A stretch of 64,000 nt of DNA from Microbacterium sp. SLBN-154 (GTDB taxonomy: Bacteria; Actinomycetota; Actinomycetes; Actinomycetales; Microbacteriaceae): assembly GCF_006715565.1 (NCBI RefSeq), contig NZ_VFNL01000001.1, forward strand, positions 248,001 through 312,000. Direction: 5' to 3'. The position numbers and the translations under genes were made by a program. The notes under the pieces are model-generated. The model made no database searches. It was not told the origin of the DNA and saw only the letters and a program-made list of their open reading frames with translations. This document shows, one piece after another, positions 47,040 through 56,641 of this stretch. Every line of letters starts with the position of its first letter. The stretch's first letter is position 1.

Positions 47040-48182
47040 TCAGAGCTCGCCGGGCGACATCGCCTGCGCGTCGAGCTCGTCGACGAACTGCCGCGCGCGG
47101 CTCGGAGCTCCCGCCCGTCGCGGGGCGTAGACGACGAGCGAGTGGAACATGAAGCGCACGAGGAAGGCGACGACGAGCGTCATCCCGGCGGCGATGACGC
47201 TGGAGATGTGCCACGTCTCGACGAGGAGCGCGATGACCGGGATGCGGATCAGCGCCTCGGCGTTGTTGAAGGCGAACGACTTCGCGAAGCGGGTCCAGAC
47301 CCCGGATGCCTCGTGCTTCATGTCGTGGAAGACGAATCGCTCCTGCAGCAGGAAGTTGCCGATGATCGTCGCTTCGGCCGCGATGACGGCAGCGACGATG
47401 TAGCCGACCCCGAACTGGATGAGCACCCACATGATCGCGAGGTTCGCCACGGCCCCGAGCCCGCCGATGAGGGCGAAGAGCGACATCTTTCCGAAGCGCA
47501 GCGCCGTCAGCTGGGCGAGGAAGTGCAGGCCCTGACGAAACGACGCCTTCGATCGGCCGGCATGACGCTCGGCGAAGTCGAAGGGCACCTCGGCGATGCG
47601 CAGCGACCGGCGCGCGAGAATCTCGAGCAGGATCTTGAACCCGCGCGGCATCAGCGTGGAGGGGTCGACGGCGCGGCGGTCGATGAGGAAGAACCCCGTC
47701 ATCGGGTCGGTCACGTCGTGCAGGCGAAGGGGGAACATCGCCTTGGTCAGCGCCGTCGAGGCGCTCGAGACGAGCACGCGGGTGCGATCGGCGAGGCCTC
47801 CCGAGGTGCCGCCGCCGGCATAGCGCGACGCGATGACGACGTCGACGTCGCCCTGAACGAATCGTCGGTAGAGCTCGGGGATCTTCTCGGGCGGATGCTG
47901 CAGGTCGGCGTCCATCACCAGACACGCGTCCGCCGCAGCGGCCTTCATGCCCGCCATGACCGCGCCGCCCAGGCCTCCGGTGCGCTTCGCGCGGTGGATC
48001 AGCCGTACCGGGAGGCCCGCGCTCCGCGCGACGTCCTCGACCACCGCGGGGGTGTCGTCGGTGCTGTCGTCGACCACGATGATCTCGGCCTCAATGCCCT
48101 CGACCGCCGCCGAGACGCGCGCGACCAGCTCCGGGATGTTCGGAGCCTCATTGAAGGTCGGGACGATGATCGAGAGCTGCAC
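47040..48182 (-). CDS. GT2 glycosyltransferase fused to a GtrA-like membrane domain
   Basis: A 380-residue polyprenyl-phosphate-sugar synthase type protein. The GT2 domain (1-230) shows SIIVPTFNEAPNIPELVARV, EIIVVDDSTDDTP, CLVMDADLQHPPEKIPELY with the metal-binding DxD-type site, and ADRTRVLVSS; these resemble dolichol-phosphate mannosyltransferase. Four GtrA-type membrane helices follow (e.g. SLFALIGGLGAVANLAIMWV). It likely makes or flips a lipid-linked sugar for cell-wall glycosylation. The GTG start directly precedes the first beta strand. Confidence 0.92.
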   Translation of the reverse strand: MQLSIIVPTFNEAPNIPELVARVSAAVEGIEAEIIVVDDSTDDTPAVVEDVARSAGLPVRLIHRAKRTGGLGGAVMAGMKAAAADACLVMDADLQHPPEKIPELYRRFVQGDVDVVIASRYAGGGTSGGLADRTRVLVSSASTALTKAMFPLRLHDVTDPMTGFFLIDRRAVDPSTLMPRGFKILLEILARRSLRIAEVPFDFAERHAGRSKASFRQGLHFLAQLTALRFGKMSLFALIGGLGAVANLAIMWVLIQFGVGYIVAAVIAAEATIIGNFLLQERFVFHDMKHEASGVWTRFAKSFAFNNAEALIRIPVIALLVETWHISSVIAAGMTLVVAFLVRFMFHSLVVYAPRRAGAPSRARQFVDELDAQAMSPGEL

Positions 48183-48284
48183 TGCCGACCATCGTCGCAC
48201 GATCGCCCGAGGCTGCGCGCGGCCTTGGGGAATGCTTCGGGCGTGCTCAGGTGTTGTCCATGCTCGGCACGAAAGGATTGACGG

Positions 48285-48545
48285 ATGACTGCCACCCCCA
48301 CCCCCATCACGATGTTCGGCGCGGACTGGTGCCGCGACTGCATCCGCACCAAGAAGCAGCTCGACGAGCTGGGTGTCGCCTACACCTACGTCGACCTCGT
48401 CGCGCAGCCCGAGGCCGCGGACGTCGCCCGGGAGATCTCGGGCCGCACGAACATCCCCGTCGTCGTCTACCCCGACGCGTCGCACCACGTCGAGCCCTCG
48501 AACTCCGACGTCGAGGCGAAGCTGCGGGAGCTCGCGCTCCTCTGA
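48285..48545 (+). CDS. Mycoredoxin/glutaredoxin-like protein
   Basis: An 86-residue thioredoxin-fold protein with active site ADWCRDCIRTKKQL (CxxC) and cis-Pro in TNIPVVVYPDASHHVEPSN. The pattern fits actinobacterial mycoredoxin-type glutaredoxins, which reduce mycothiol-mixed disulfides. AAAGGATTG precedes the ATG. It is divergent from the glycosyltransferase gene. Confidence 0.88.
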   Translation: MTATPTPITMFGADWCRDCIRTKKQLDELGVAYTYVDLVAQPEAADVAREISGRTNIPVVVYPDASHHVEPSNSDVEAKLRELALL

Positions 48546-48585
48546 CGCGGGTCGCACTCCGGGGGCCGCGGAGTGTCGCCGAGTC

Positions 48586-49250
48586 GAGGTGACGCAGACG
48601 GTCGCCCGGCGCGGCCACATGCGCCACCCGGATCCACGCCGCGCCACGTCGCTCGGTCGAAGTGGCGCGAATGGTCGCCCCGCGGCACTCAACCTCGCGA
48701 TATGCGCCACCCGAAGCGCGGGCGCGGGCGCTGAGGTGGCGCGAATGGTCGCCTTTCGGCGCTCAACCTCGCCAAATGCGCCACCCGAAGCCGGGCGGGC
48801 GCTGAGGGGGCGCAAATGGTCGCCTACGCCGCCCGACGCGGCGAAATGCGCCACCCGGATCCACGAAACTCCGCATCGCGCGGTCGAGGTGGCGCGAATG
48901 GTCGCCTTTCGGCGCTCAACCTCGCCACATTCGCCACCCGAAGCGCGGGCGCGGGCGCTGAGGTGGCGCAGATGGTCGCCTTTCGGCGCTCAACCTCGCC
49001 ATATGCGCCACCTCGGGCGCGGGCGCGGGTGCTGAGGTGGCGTAGATGGTCGCCGACGCCGTCCCGCGGCCACATGCGCCAACCGGGTTCACGTCGCGCC
49101 ACGTCGCGCGGTCGAGGTGGCGGAAATGGCCGCCTTTCGGCGCTCAACCTCGCTATATGCGCCAACCCGGTCCACGCAGCTCCGCGTCGCGCGGTCGAGG
49201 TGGCGCGAATGGTCGCCTTTCGGCGCTCAACCTCGCCACATTCGCCACCC
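48586..49250. repeat. Nine-unit array of palindromic GAGGTGGCGC...GCGCCACCC elements
   Basis: Units start at 48586, 48659, 48733, 48804, 48886, 48960, 49034, 49114 and 49197, a period of 71-83 bases. Each is about 44-55 bases long and typically opens GAGGTGGCGCGAATGGTCGC and closes CATATGCGCCACC, so the ends pair; most have a middle of CTTTCGGCGCTCAACCTCG. Spacers are of two GC-rich types. Five related units lie at 56791-57146. No coding gene is supported in this 783-base gap. Confidence 0.88.
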
Positions 49251-49328
49251 GAACGCGACGCGCGCCATCCGATCCCCGCCCCGCGACGAACAGGTGAGGT
49301 CAGGCCGAGAAGCGGAAAGGGGAGCCGG

Positions 49329-50939
49329 ATGTCCACGAAGACGGCACGCCGCCCGATCGGGTGGGCCGCGGCATCCGGAATCATCGCCGCCGCCGCCTTC
49401 CTCGCCGCCGCCGAACTCGTCGCCCTGATCGTCGCGCGCAGCGCGAGTCCGATCCTCGCGGTCGGGTCGTTCCTCATCGACATCGTTCCGCAGCCGATCA
49501 AGGAGTTCGCGATCTCGACCTTCGGCGATGCCGACAAGGTCGTGCTGCTGATCGGGATCGGCGTCGGCGTGGTCGTCGCCGCGGCGGTCGCGGGCATCCT
49601 GCAGTACCTCCGACCCCCGCTCGGCGTCGCCGCTCTCGCACTCGCGGGCATCCTCTCGGGAGCCGCGACGCTGACCCGCGCCGGAGCGACCCCGCTCAGC
49701 GTGCTGCCTCCGCTCGTGGGCACGATCGTCGGCATCCTCACCCTCATGCTGCTCGTCAACCGCCTCCGCCGGTGGCGCGGCCCGCGCACGATCACCGCAC
49801 CCGCCACCACCGAGGGCCCCACCACCGAGCACACCACCGCCAACCCCGCGACCACCGAGCACCCCGCCGCCGTCGACCGCCGCGCGTTCCTCCGCGCGAG
49901 CCTCGTCACCGCCGCGGCGGCGGTCGTCGTCGGGGCGGGTTCCCGCGTCGTCAACGCCGCGACCTCGTCTCTCGCCGCCATCCGAGAAGAGCTGGCCCTC
50001 CCCGCACCCCGCACGACGGTGACCATCCCCGACGGGGCGAGCTTCGACATCCCGGGCCTGTCGCCGCTCATCACCCCCAACGACGACTTCTACCGCGTCG
50101 ACACCGCGCTCACGGTCCCCTCGATCGACCCCGCCACCTGGCGGCTTCGGATCGACGGCATGGTCGACACCCCCGTCGAGCTGAGCTTCGACGACCTCGT
50201 CGCGATGGGGCTCGACGAGTACGCCGTGACCCTCACGTGCGTGTCGAACGAGGTCGGCGGAGGGCTGGTCGGCAACGCCGTCTGGCTGGGCGTGCCGCTC
50301 CGCGACGTCCTGCGCATGGCGGGCCCGCAGGCCGGTGCCGACATGGTGCTCTCGCGCAGCGTCGACGGCTACACCGCGTCCACGCCGCTCAGCGCCGTCA
50401 TCGACGACGGCATCGACGCGATCCTCGCCGTCGGCATGAACGGCGAGCCGCTTCCGTTCGAGCACGGCTTCCCGGTGCGGATGGTGGTGCCCGGCCTCTA
50501 CGGCTACGTCTCGGCGACCAAGTGGCTCACCCAGCTGACCGTGACCACCTTCGCGCAGGACGAGGCGTACTGGACGCCCCGCGGGTACAGCGCCGAGGCT
50601 CCGATCAAGTTTTCCTCGCGCATCGACACCCCGCGCGCCGGCACGCCCATCCCCGCCGGACGCACGCCGATCGCCGGAATGGCCTGGGCACAGACCGTCG
50701 GCATCGAGCGGGTCGAGGTCAGCATCGACGACGGCCCCTGGCAGCAGGCGACCCTGTCGACGCCGATCAACGACGACACCTGGGTGCAGTGGTTCCTCGA
50801 CTGGGACGCCCCGGGCGGCACACACTACATCGCGGTCCGCGCGGTCAACCGCGACGGTGAGACCCAGATCCAGGAGCGCGCGCCGATCGCGCCCGACGGA
50901 TCGACCGGATGGCAGCGGGTGCTGGTCACCGTCCGGTGA
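49329..50939 (+). CDS. Membrane-anchored molybdopterin oxidoreductase, sulfite-oxidase family
   Basis: A 536-residue protein. About five N-terminal membrane helices (residues 10-150) are followed by an internal twin-arginine-like motif DRRAFLRASLVTAAAA and a periplasmic-facing oxidoreductase domain. This carries the Mo-binding Cys in VTLTCVSNEVGGGLVGNAVW, NDDFYRVDTAL, HGFPVRMVVPGLYG, and a C-terminal dimerisation domain (VEVSIDDGPWQQATL). It belongs to the SUOX/YedY-like family with fused membrane anchor; substrate unknown. AAAGGGGAG precedes the ATG. It follows the repeat array. Confidence 0.9.
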   Translation: MSTKTARRPIGWAAASGIIAAAAFLAAAELVALIVARSASPILAVGSFLIDIVPQPIKEFAISTFGDADKVVLLIGIGVGVVVAAAVAGILQYLRPPLGVAALALAGILSGAATLTRAGATPLSVLPPLVGTIVGILTLMLLVNRLRRWRGPRTITAPATTEGPTTEHTTANPATTEHPAAVDRRAFLRASLVTAAAAVVVGAGSRVVNAATSSLAAIREELALPAPRTTVTIPDGASFDIPGLSPLITPNDDFYRVDTALTVPSIDPATWRLRIDGMVDTPVELSFDDLVAMGLDEYAVTLTCVSNEVGGGLVGNAVWLGVPLRDVLRMAGPQAGADMVLSRSVDGYTASTPLSAVIDDGIDAILAVGMNGEPLPFEHGFPVRMVVPGLYGYVSATKWLTQLTVTTFAQDEAYWTPRGYSAEAPIKFSSRIDTPRAGTPIPAGRTPIAGMAWAQTVGIERVEVSIDDGPWQQATLSTPINDDTWVQWFLDWDAPGGTHYIAVRAVNRDGETQIQERAPIAPDGSTGWQRVLVTVR

Positions 50940-51005
50940 CCGACAACCCCGGCCGCGCCATCGCCACCCCGCGGCCGGACCACCGCGACTGGCTAGGCTG
51001 ACGGG

Positions 51006-51869
51006 GTGACGGTCGAGCGCAACACCCGACCACTGGAGCCCACGGTCGAGACGGATTTCTCCGACCGGATGAGCTACGGCGGCTATCTGCAACTTCCCAC
51101 CCTGCTGTCGGCGCAGCTGCCGCTGAGCGACCCCGAGCACCACGATGAGCTGCTGTTCATCGTCCAGCACCAGACCACCGAGCTGTGGCTGAAGCTCGTG
51201 CTGCACGAGCTCGCCGAAGCGTGCCGCCTGCTGCGACAGGACGACCTCGCCCCGGCGCTGAAGTGCGTCGCGCGGGTCAAGCACATCCAGCGCACCCTGA
51301 CCGAGCAGTGGTCGGTGCTGGCGACCCTGACCCCCACCGAGTACGCCCAGTTCCGCAGCGTCCTCGGCAAGGCGAGCGGCTTCCAGTCGGCGCAGTACCG
51401 GGCGGTGGAGTTCACGCTCGGCAACAAGAACGCCGCCGTCCTGCGGGTGTTCGACGCCGACCCGGCCGCGCACGACCTCGTGCGCACCGCGCTCGAGCAG
51501 CCGAGCCTCTACGACGAGTTCCTGCGGCTCCTCGCGCGCACCGGCTACGACATCCCCAGCGCGATCCTCGAGCGCGACGTTACCCAGGCGTGGACCTTCA
51601 CCCCCGAGCTCGTCCCGGTCTTCACGAGCATCTACGCCGACACCGCGACGCACTGGGCCGCCTACGAGACGTGCGAAGAGCTCGTCGACCTGGAGGAGAA
51701 CTTCCAGTTCTGGCGCTTCCGTCACCTGAAGACCGTGGAGCGCATCATCGGCGGCAAGACCGGCACGGGCGGATCGAGCGGCGTGCCGTTCCTTCGCCGC
51801 GCCCTCGACCTGACCTTCTTCCCGGAGCTCTGGGCGGTGCGCACCGAGGTGCCCGATGCCGCATCCTGA
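51006..51869 (+). CDS. kynA: Tryptophan 2,3-dioxygenase
   Basis: Heme enzyme opening the indole ring of L-tryptophan to N-formylkynurenine. 287 residues: MSYGGYLQLPTLLSAQLPLS, DELLFIVQHQTTELWLKLV with the substrate-binding His, SGFQSAQYRAVEF, and NFQFWRFRHLKTVERIIGGK with the heme-ligand His region, GTGGSSGVPFLRRAL. The GTG start opens a four-gene operon for tryptophan breakdown. Confidence 0.97.
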   Translation: MTVERNTRPLEPTVETDFSDRMSYGGYLQLPTLLSAQLPLSDPEHHDELLFIVQHQTTELWLKLVLHELAEACRLLRQDDLAPALKCVARVKHIQRTLTEQWSVLATLTPTEYAQFRSVLGKASGFQSAQYRAVEFTLGNKNAAVLRVFDADPAAHDLVRTALEQPSLYDEFLRLLARTGYDIPSAILERDVTQAWTFTPELVPVFTSIYADTATHWAAYETCEELVDLEENFQFWRFRHLKTVERIIGGKTGTGGSSGVPFLRRALDLTFFPELWAVRTEVPDAAS

Positions 51870-52881
51870 GCCGCTGCGCGCCCTGCTCGGACCCGACGCC
51901 GCCGCGGTCCGCCGCGCCCTCACCGACGAAGCGGGGGTCTCGCTCCCCGCGTTCGTCGATCACCACGTGCACCTGCACCTCGTCGACGGCGAGCGTCTGC
52001 CGCTCGGCGGGGTCGCAGCGGTGGTCGACCTCGGCGGCGATCCCGCGATCCTGGCTGACCGCGCCGCGGGCACGCTCCCGCAGGTGACCTATGCCGGGGC
52101 CTTCCTCACCACCCTCGGCGGCTACCCCGCCGGTCGCGAGTGGGCCCCGCCGGCCATCGTCCGTCAGATCACCGACGCCTCCCCGCAGATCGGGCGCCGC
52201 GGGGGCGCGGCGACGGCGGTCGACGAGCAACGGCTCGCCGGAGCATCGGTCATCAAAGTCGTCCTCCATCACGACCGCCCCCTCCCCGAGGATGCCGTGG
52301 CGACGATCGTCGAGACGGCGCACGCCGCCGGACTTCCGGTGGTCGCTCACGTCGAAGGAGAGGGGATGACCCGCCGCGCCCTCGACGCCGGAATCGACGC
52401 CCTCGCCCACACCCCGTTCACCGAGCGGCTCGACGAGGGCCTCGTCGCCCGGGCGGCCGCCGCACAGGTGTGGATCTCGACCCTCGACATCCACCGCGAC
52501 GACGAACAGGCGGCCGACGTCGCCCGCGAGAACCTCCGGGCCTTCCGCGCGGCCGGCGGCCGCGTCGTCTACGGCACCGACCTCGGCAACGGCGATCTGC
52601 CGCTGGGGGTGAATCCGCGCGAGCTCCGCGCCCTCCTCGCCGCCGGGTGCGACGTTCCCGCCCTCGTCACCGCCCTGACCGATCCCTGGCCGGGCACCGC
52701 TCCGCTGCCGGAGGTGCGCACGTTCCTGCGCGGCCGGCCGCCTCGGGGCGCGGGTGGCGTCGACGACGCGAACGCCCTCGCCGACTGGCTCGCCTCGGCG
52801 AGCGTGGTTCCGGCCGAAGACCTGCTCCCCGACCTCGACGACGAGGCCGGGAACGTCGACAGTGAGGATGACGATGACTGA
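51856..52881 (+). CDS. Amidohydrolase-superfamily protein in the kynurenine operon
   Basis: A 341-residue metal-dependent hydrolase. The HxH metal motif is in FVDHHVHLHLVDG, further candidate ligands in VVAHVEGEG and ALAHTPFTE, and the late Asp in VVYGTDLGNGDLPLG. It lies between kynA and kynU with overlaps of 14 and 8 bases, exactly where an arylformamidase (kynB) would be expected. No KynB-type gene is in the operon. Inference: it hydrolyses N-formylkynurenine. GAGGTG precedes the ATG. Confidence 0.85.
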   Translation: MPHPEPLRALLGPDAAAVRRALTDEAGVSLPAFVDHHVHLHLVDGERLPLGGVAAVVDLGGDPAILADRAAGTLPQVTYAGAFLTTLGGYPAGREWAPPAIVRQITDASPQIGRRGGAATAVDEQRLAGASVIKVVLHHDRPLPEDAVATIVETAHAAGLPVVAHVEGEGMTRRALDAGIDALAHTPFTERLDEGLVARAAAAQVWISTLDIHRDDEQAADVARENLRAFRAAGGRVVYGTDLGNGDLPLGVNPRELRALLAAGCDVPALVTALTDPWPGTAPLPEVRTFLRGRPPRGAGGVDDANALADWLASASVVPAEDLLPDLDDEAGNVDSEDDDD

Positions 52882-54178
52882 CCCCCGTGAGCGTGGCGAT
52901 ACGCAGGACTGGGATGCCGCGGCATCCGCTCTCGACGCCGCCGATCCGCTCCGCGGCTTCCGCGACCGGTTCGTCGGAGCCGAGACGTCGCTGGTCTACT
53001 TCGACGGCAACTCGCTCGGCCGGCCTCCGCGCGCGACCGCCGACCGCCTCGCCCGCTTCGTCACCGACGAGTGGGGCGGCCGACTCATCCGCGGCTGGGA
53101 CGAGTCGTGGATGCGCCTGCCGTACGCCATCGGCGACGAGATCGGCCGGATCGCACTGGGAGCGGCGGCCGGGCAGACGGTCGTCGGCGACTCGACCACG
53201 GTGCTGCTGTACAAGCTGATGCGCGCCGCCGTCGATCACCAGCGCCGTCGCGACCCCGCCCGGGTCGAGATCGTCATCGACACCGACAACTTCCCCACCG
53301 ACCGGTTCCTCGTCGAAGGGATCGCCGCCGAGCGGGGCGCGACGATCCGCTGGATCGAGGTCGACACCGCCGCCGGAGTCACCCCCGACCAGCTGCGGGC
53401 CGTCGTGGGACCGGCGACCGCACTCGTCGTGCTGTCGCACGTGGCCTACCGCTCGGGGCACCTGGCCGATGCGCCCGCGCTCACCGCGGTCGCCCGCGAC
53501 GCCGGCGCGCTGCTGCTGTGGGATGTCTGCCACTCGGCCGGTTCGGTGCCCGTCGAGCTCGACGCGTGGGGCGCCGACCTTGCCGTGGGCTGCACGTACA
53601 AGTACCTCAACGGCGGGCCGGGTTCCCCCGCCTTCGCGTACGTCGCGTCGCGGCTGCAGTCCGAGCTCACCCAGCCGATCCAGGGATGGATGGGCGCGGC
53701 CGACGTGTTCTCGATGGGGCCGCGATACGAGCCCGCCGCGGGTATGGGCCGCTTCCTCTCTGGAACCCCGCCGATCGTCGGGATGCTCGCGATGCAGGAC
53801 ACCCTCGCGATGATCGATGAGGCGGGCATCGGGCCGATCCGCGACAAGTCGCGCGCGCTCACCGGCTTCGCCGTCGACCTCGCCGACGACCTGCTCGCGC
53901 GCTACGGCGTCACCCTCGGATCGCCCCGCGACGCGGCAGAACGAGGCGGTCACGTGACGCTGCGGCATCCGCAGATGCGCGCCGTGACGGCACGGCTCTG
54001 GGAAAGTGACGTCATCCCCGACTATCGCGACCCCGGGGGCCTTCGCATCGGCCTGTCGCCGCTGTCGACCAGCTTCGCCGAGACGCTGTCGGGCATGCGG
54101 GCCGTCGCCGACGCGCTCGCGGCACAGGACGGGGACGGGGACGGGGCCCGCGGAACGACGTCCGGCACCGCGGCTTAG
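52874..54178 (+). CDS. kynU: Kynureninase
   Basis: PLP enzyme cleaving kynurenine to anthranilate and alanine. 434 residues: VYFDGNSLGRPPRATADRLA, SHVAYRSGHLADAPAL, LLLWDVCHSAGSVPVELDAW with the PLP-contacting Asp, and VGCTYKYLNGGPGSPAFAYV with the PLP Lys. GGHVTLRHPQM and GLRIGLSPLSTSF close the fold. The start is chosen for GAGG spacing; it overlaps the preceding stop. Confidence 0.96.
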   Translation: MTDPRERGDTQDWDAAASALDAADPLRGFRDRFVGAETSLVYFDGNSLGRPPRATADRLARFVTDEWGGRLIRGWDESWMRLPYAIGDEIGRIALGAAAGQTVVGDSTTVLLYKLMRAAVDHQRRRDPARVEIVIDTDNFPTDRFLVEGIAAERGATIRWIEVDTAAGVTPDQLRAVVGPATALVVLSHVAYRSGHLADAPALTAVARDAGALLLWDVCHSAGSVPVELDAWGADLAVGCTYKYLNGGPGSPAFAYVASRLQSELTQPIQGWMGAADVFSMGPRYEPAAGMGRFLSGTPPIVGMLAMQDTLAMIDEAGIGPIRDKSRALTGFAVDLADDLLARYGVTLGSPRDAAERGGHVTLRHPQMRAVTARLWESDVIPDYRDPGGLRIGLSPLSTSFAETLSGMRAVADALAAQDGDGDGARGTTSGTAA

Positions 54179-54187
54179 GCTGAGCGC

Positions 54188-55894
54188 GTGCCCGCACCTG
54201 ACATCGACGTCGCCCTCCGAGACCTCCGCGAGGGATCGCGCGCCTGGGTCGCGCTGACCCTCTCGCAGCGGGCGCGCCTGCTCGACCGGGTGCATGCGAG
54301 CATCAGCGACGCCGCCCCCGAGTGGGCTGCTGCGGCGGCGCGCTCGAAGGGCCTCGACGCCCGGCATCCGCTCCGTGGAGAGGAGTGGCTCTCGGGCCCG
54401 TACGGCGCGATCGAGCTCGTCGACGCCCTGGCGACGACGCTCCGCCGGCTGGCGCGGGGCAGCAGTCCGCTCGACGGGGTGCGCGTCACCTCGGCGCCCG
54501 GGGGCCGGGTGCGGATCGACGCCTTCCCGCTTCGCGCGATCGACTCGCTGCTGCTGTCGGGATTCACCGGCGAGGTATGGCTGAGGCCGGGCGTCACCGA
54601 GGCAGAAGCTCGCGAGAGGGCGGGTCTCGCGCAGCGCTCCCCCGGCACCCCCGGTGGGGTGGGGCTCGTCCTCGGCGCCGGCAACGTCACCTCGATCCCG
54701 GTCGCCGACGTGCTGTACGAGCTGTTCGCCCACAATCGCGTGGTGATGCTGAAGCTGAACCCGACGCAGGAGACGCTGCTGCCGGTGTTCACCCGCGCGC
54801 TCGCCCCGCTCATCGAGCCGGGGTTCCTGCGCGTGATCGCCGGCGGGCCCGAGGTGGGATCCGCCCTCACCACTCACCCCGGCGTCGATCACGTGCACAT
54901 CACCGGTTCTGCGGCGACGTTCGAGCGGATCGTGTGGGGCGAGGGGCCGCAGGCCCGCCGCCGACGGCGCGAGAACCGCCCCGCGCTGAAGAAGCCGATC
55001 ACGGCCGAGCTCGGCGGGGTCTCGCCGATCATCGTGGTGCCCGGCGAATGGTCGGCCGCCGACATCCGCTATCAGGCCGAGCACATCGTGACCATGCGGC
55101 TGCAGAACGCCGGGCACAACTGCATCGCCGGGCAGGTGGTGCTGATCAGTCGCGACTGGCCGCAGCGCGCGCAGTTCCGCGCGGCGCTCCGGCGCGCATA
55201 CGACGAGGCGACGGCGCGGACGCCCTGGTACCCCGGCAGCGCGGAGCGGATGGATGCCGCCGCGGCGGCGTATCCCGACGCCGTCTGGTGCGCCGACGGC
55301 ACCCGGTTGCTCGTCGAGGCCGACGCCGGGGGCGCGCCCGGGCCCATCGAGGAGACCGAGTACTTCGCCCCGGTCCTCGGCGTGATCGCCCTCCCGGGTC
55401 TCGGTCAGGAGTTCCTCGACGCCGCCGTCGCGCACGCGAACGAGCGGCTGACCGGCACGCTCGGCGCCAACATCCTCATCGACCCCCCGACCGAGGCGGC
55501 GCTCGGTGCCGGGTTCGAGCGCGCGGTGGCCGACCTGCGATACGGGGCGATCGCGATCAACGCGTGGACGGCCTTCGTCTTCCTCACCCCGACGCTGACC
55601 TGGAGCGCGTTCCCCGGGAGCACCCTGCAGGACGTCGGCAGCGGCATCGGCGTCGTGCACAACGCGCTGCTGCTCGACGACGTCGAACGCTCGGTCGCCC
55701 GCGGGCCGTTCCGGCCCTTCCCGCGCTCGCTCACCGCGCTCGTGCGCGGTGGCCGGTTCTCGGTGCTGCCGAAGCCGCCGTGGTTCGTGTCGTCGCGCAC
55801 GGGCGCGACGGTGAGCGAGGGGTTCACCCGGTTCCGGATGCACCGGCGGTGGCCGTCGCTCGGCAGGACCCTGCTGCGGGCGTTCCGGGCGTAG
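54188..55894 (+). CDS. Divergent aldehyde-dehydrogenase-like protein at the end of the kyn operon
   Basis: A 568-residue protein, longer than usual ALDHs (about 480-500). GLVLGAGNVTSIPVADVLYE replaces the usual PWN entry, VHITGSAATFERIVWG resembles the NAD loop, Glu is in ITAELGGVSPIIVV, Cys in NAGHNCIAGQVVL, EETEYFAPVLGVI matches the EEIFGPV region. A basic insert (ARRRRRENRP) and a 60-residue C-terminal extension are unusual. It starts GTG ten bases after kynU. The substrate is unknown; its operon place suggests a tryptophan-related aldehyde or acyl intermediate. Confidence 0.82.
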   Translation: MPAPDIDVALRDLREGSRAWVALTLSQRARLLDRVHASISDAAPEWAAAAARSKGLDARHPLRGEEWLSGPYGAIELVDALATTLRRLARGSSPLDGVRVTSAPGGRVRIDAFPLRAIDSLLLSGFTGEVWLRPGVTEAEARERAGLAQRSPGTPGGVGLVLGAGNVTSIPVADVLYELFAHNRVVMLKLNPTQETLLPVFTRALAPLIEPGFLRVIAGGPEVGSALTTHPGVDHVHITGSAATFERIVWGEGPQARRRRRENRPALKKPITAELGGVSPIIVVPGEWSAADIRYQAEHIVTMRLQNAGHNCIAGQVVLISRDWPQRAQFRAALRRAYDEATARTPWYPGSAERMDAAAAAYPDAVWCADGTRLLVEADAGGAPGPIEETEYFAPVLGVIALPGLGQEFLDAAVAHANERLTGTLGANILIDPPTEAALGAGFERAVADLRYGAIAINAWTAFVFLTPTLTWSAFPGSTLQDVGSGIGVVHNALLLDDVERSVARGPFRPFPRSLTALVRGGRFSVLPKPPWFVSSRTGATVSEGFTRFRMHRRWPSLGRTLLRAFRA

Positions 55895-55930
55895 GCGGCT
55901 CTGGCGCCCGCTCGGGTTGAAGACGCGGAT

Positions 55931-56641
55931 TCAGCCGACGGCGAGCATCGCTCCCCACGCGAGCGCGGTCGTCGCCAGGAGGGGGAGGATGCCGGGGGCG
56001 TCGGCGTCCGCCGGGCGGAACCAGCCCCGGAACCACACCGCGATCGAGAGGGCCAGCACGACGAGGGTGACGATCCGCGTCGCAAGCCCGACGGGATCGC
56101 CGACCAGGCCTCCGCCGATTTGCGCGAACGCGATCAAGCCCCAGGGCACGATGCCGATGACCGCCGCCAGCGCGGCGGGGCGCCGGAGACCCCGGATGAC
56201 GAGGCCGGCGCTTGCGGTGTCGGCGGCCTCGGCGGGTGCGAGGTCGTCGAGGCGCGGGGCGACGAGGGTGCCGTCGAGGGCGAGGAGCATCACGGCTCCG
56301 GCCGTGAGCGCGTAGAGCGCGACGAGGGACGTCAGTTCGGTGACGCCGTTGAGCTGGGCGATGAGGAAGACCGCGACACCCGACAGCTGCGACCACCCGA
56401 TCCAGGTGACCAGGCGCGCGCGCGTGGCGAGCGCGTCGATGCGCGCGACGGCGGCGTCGACGAGCCCGCCGAAGGCGAGCAGCACCACCGCGGCCCATCC
56501 GGCGTGGACGGTCGCGATCGCGACATCCGCTCCCCCCAGTCGGGCCGTGACCTCGCCGGTGGCCGGCATTCCGGTCAGCGTGATGACGACGCCGGCGATG
56601 ATCGCCTGCACCAGGTACAGTCCTGCGCGAACCAGCCTCAT
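55931..56641 (-). CDS. Multi-pass membrane protein of unknown family
   Basis: A 236-residue protein with about six to seven hydrophobic segments, e.g. AGLYLVQAIIAGVVITLTGM, AGWAAVVLLAFGGLVDAAV, SLVALYALTAGAVMLLAL and LLATTALAWGAMLAV. No conserved motif or family recognised. Convergent with the ALDH-like gene. The start is the ATG before the first hydrophobic segment; longer upstream readings are Arg-rich shadow. Confidence 0.72.
   Translation of the reverse strand: MRLVRAGLYLVQAIIAGVVITLTGMPATGEVTARLGGADVAIATVHAGWAAVVLLAFGGLVDAAVARIDALATRARLVTWIGWSQLSGVAVFLIAQLNGVTELTSLVALYALTAGAVMLLALDGTLVAPRLDDLAPAEAADTASAGLVIRGLRRPAALAAVIGIVPWGLIAFAQIGGGLVGDPVGLATRIVTLVVLALSIAVWFRGWFRPADADAPGILPLLATTALAWGAMLAVG

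Noticed and set aside
48586..49250. CRISPR array
   Set aside because: Units are long imperfect palindromes that vary internally, spacers fall into only two related types, and no cas gene is in the window.
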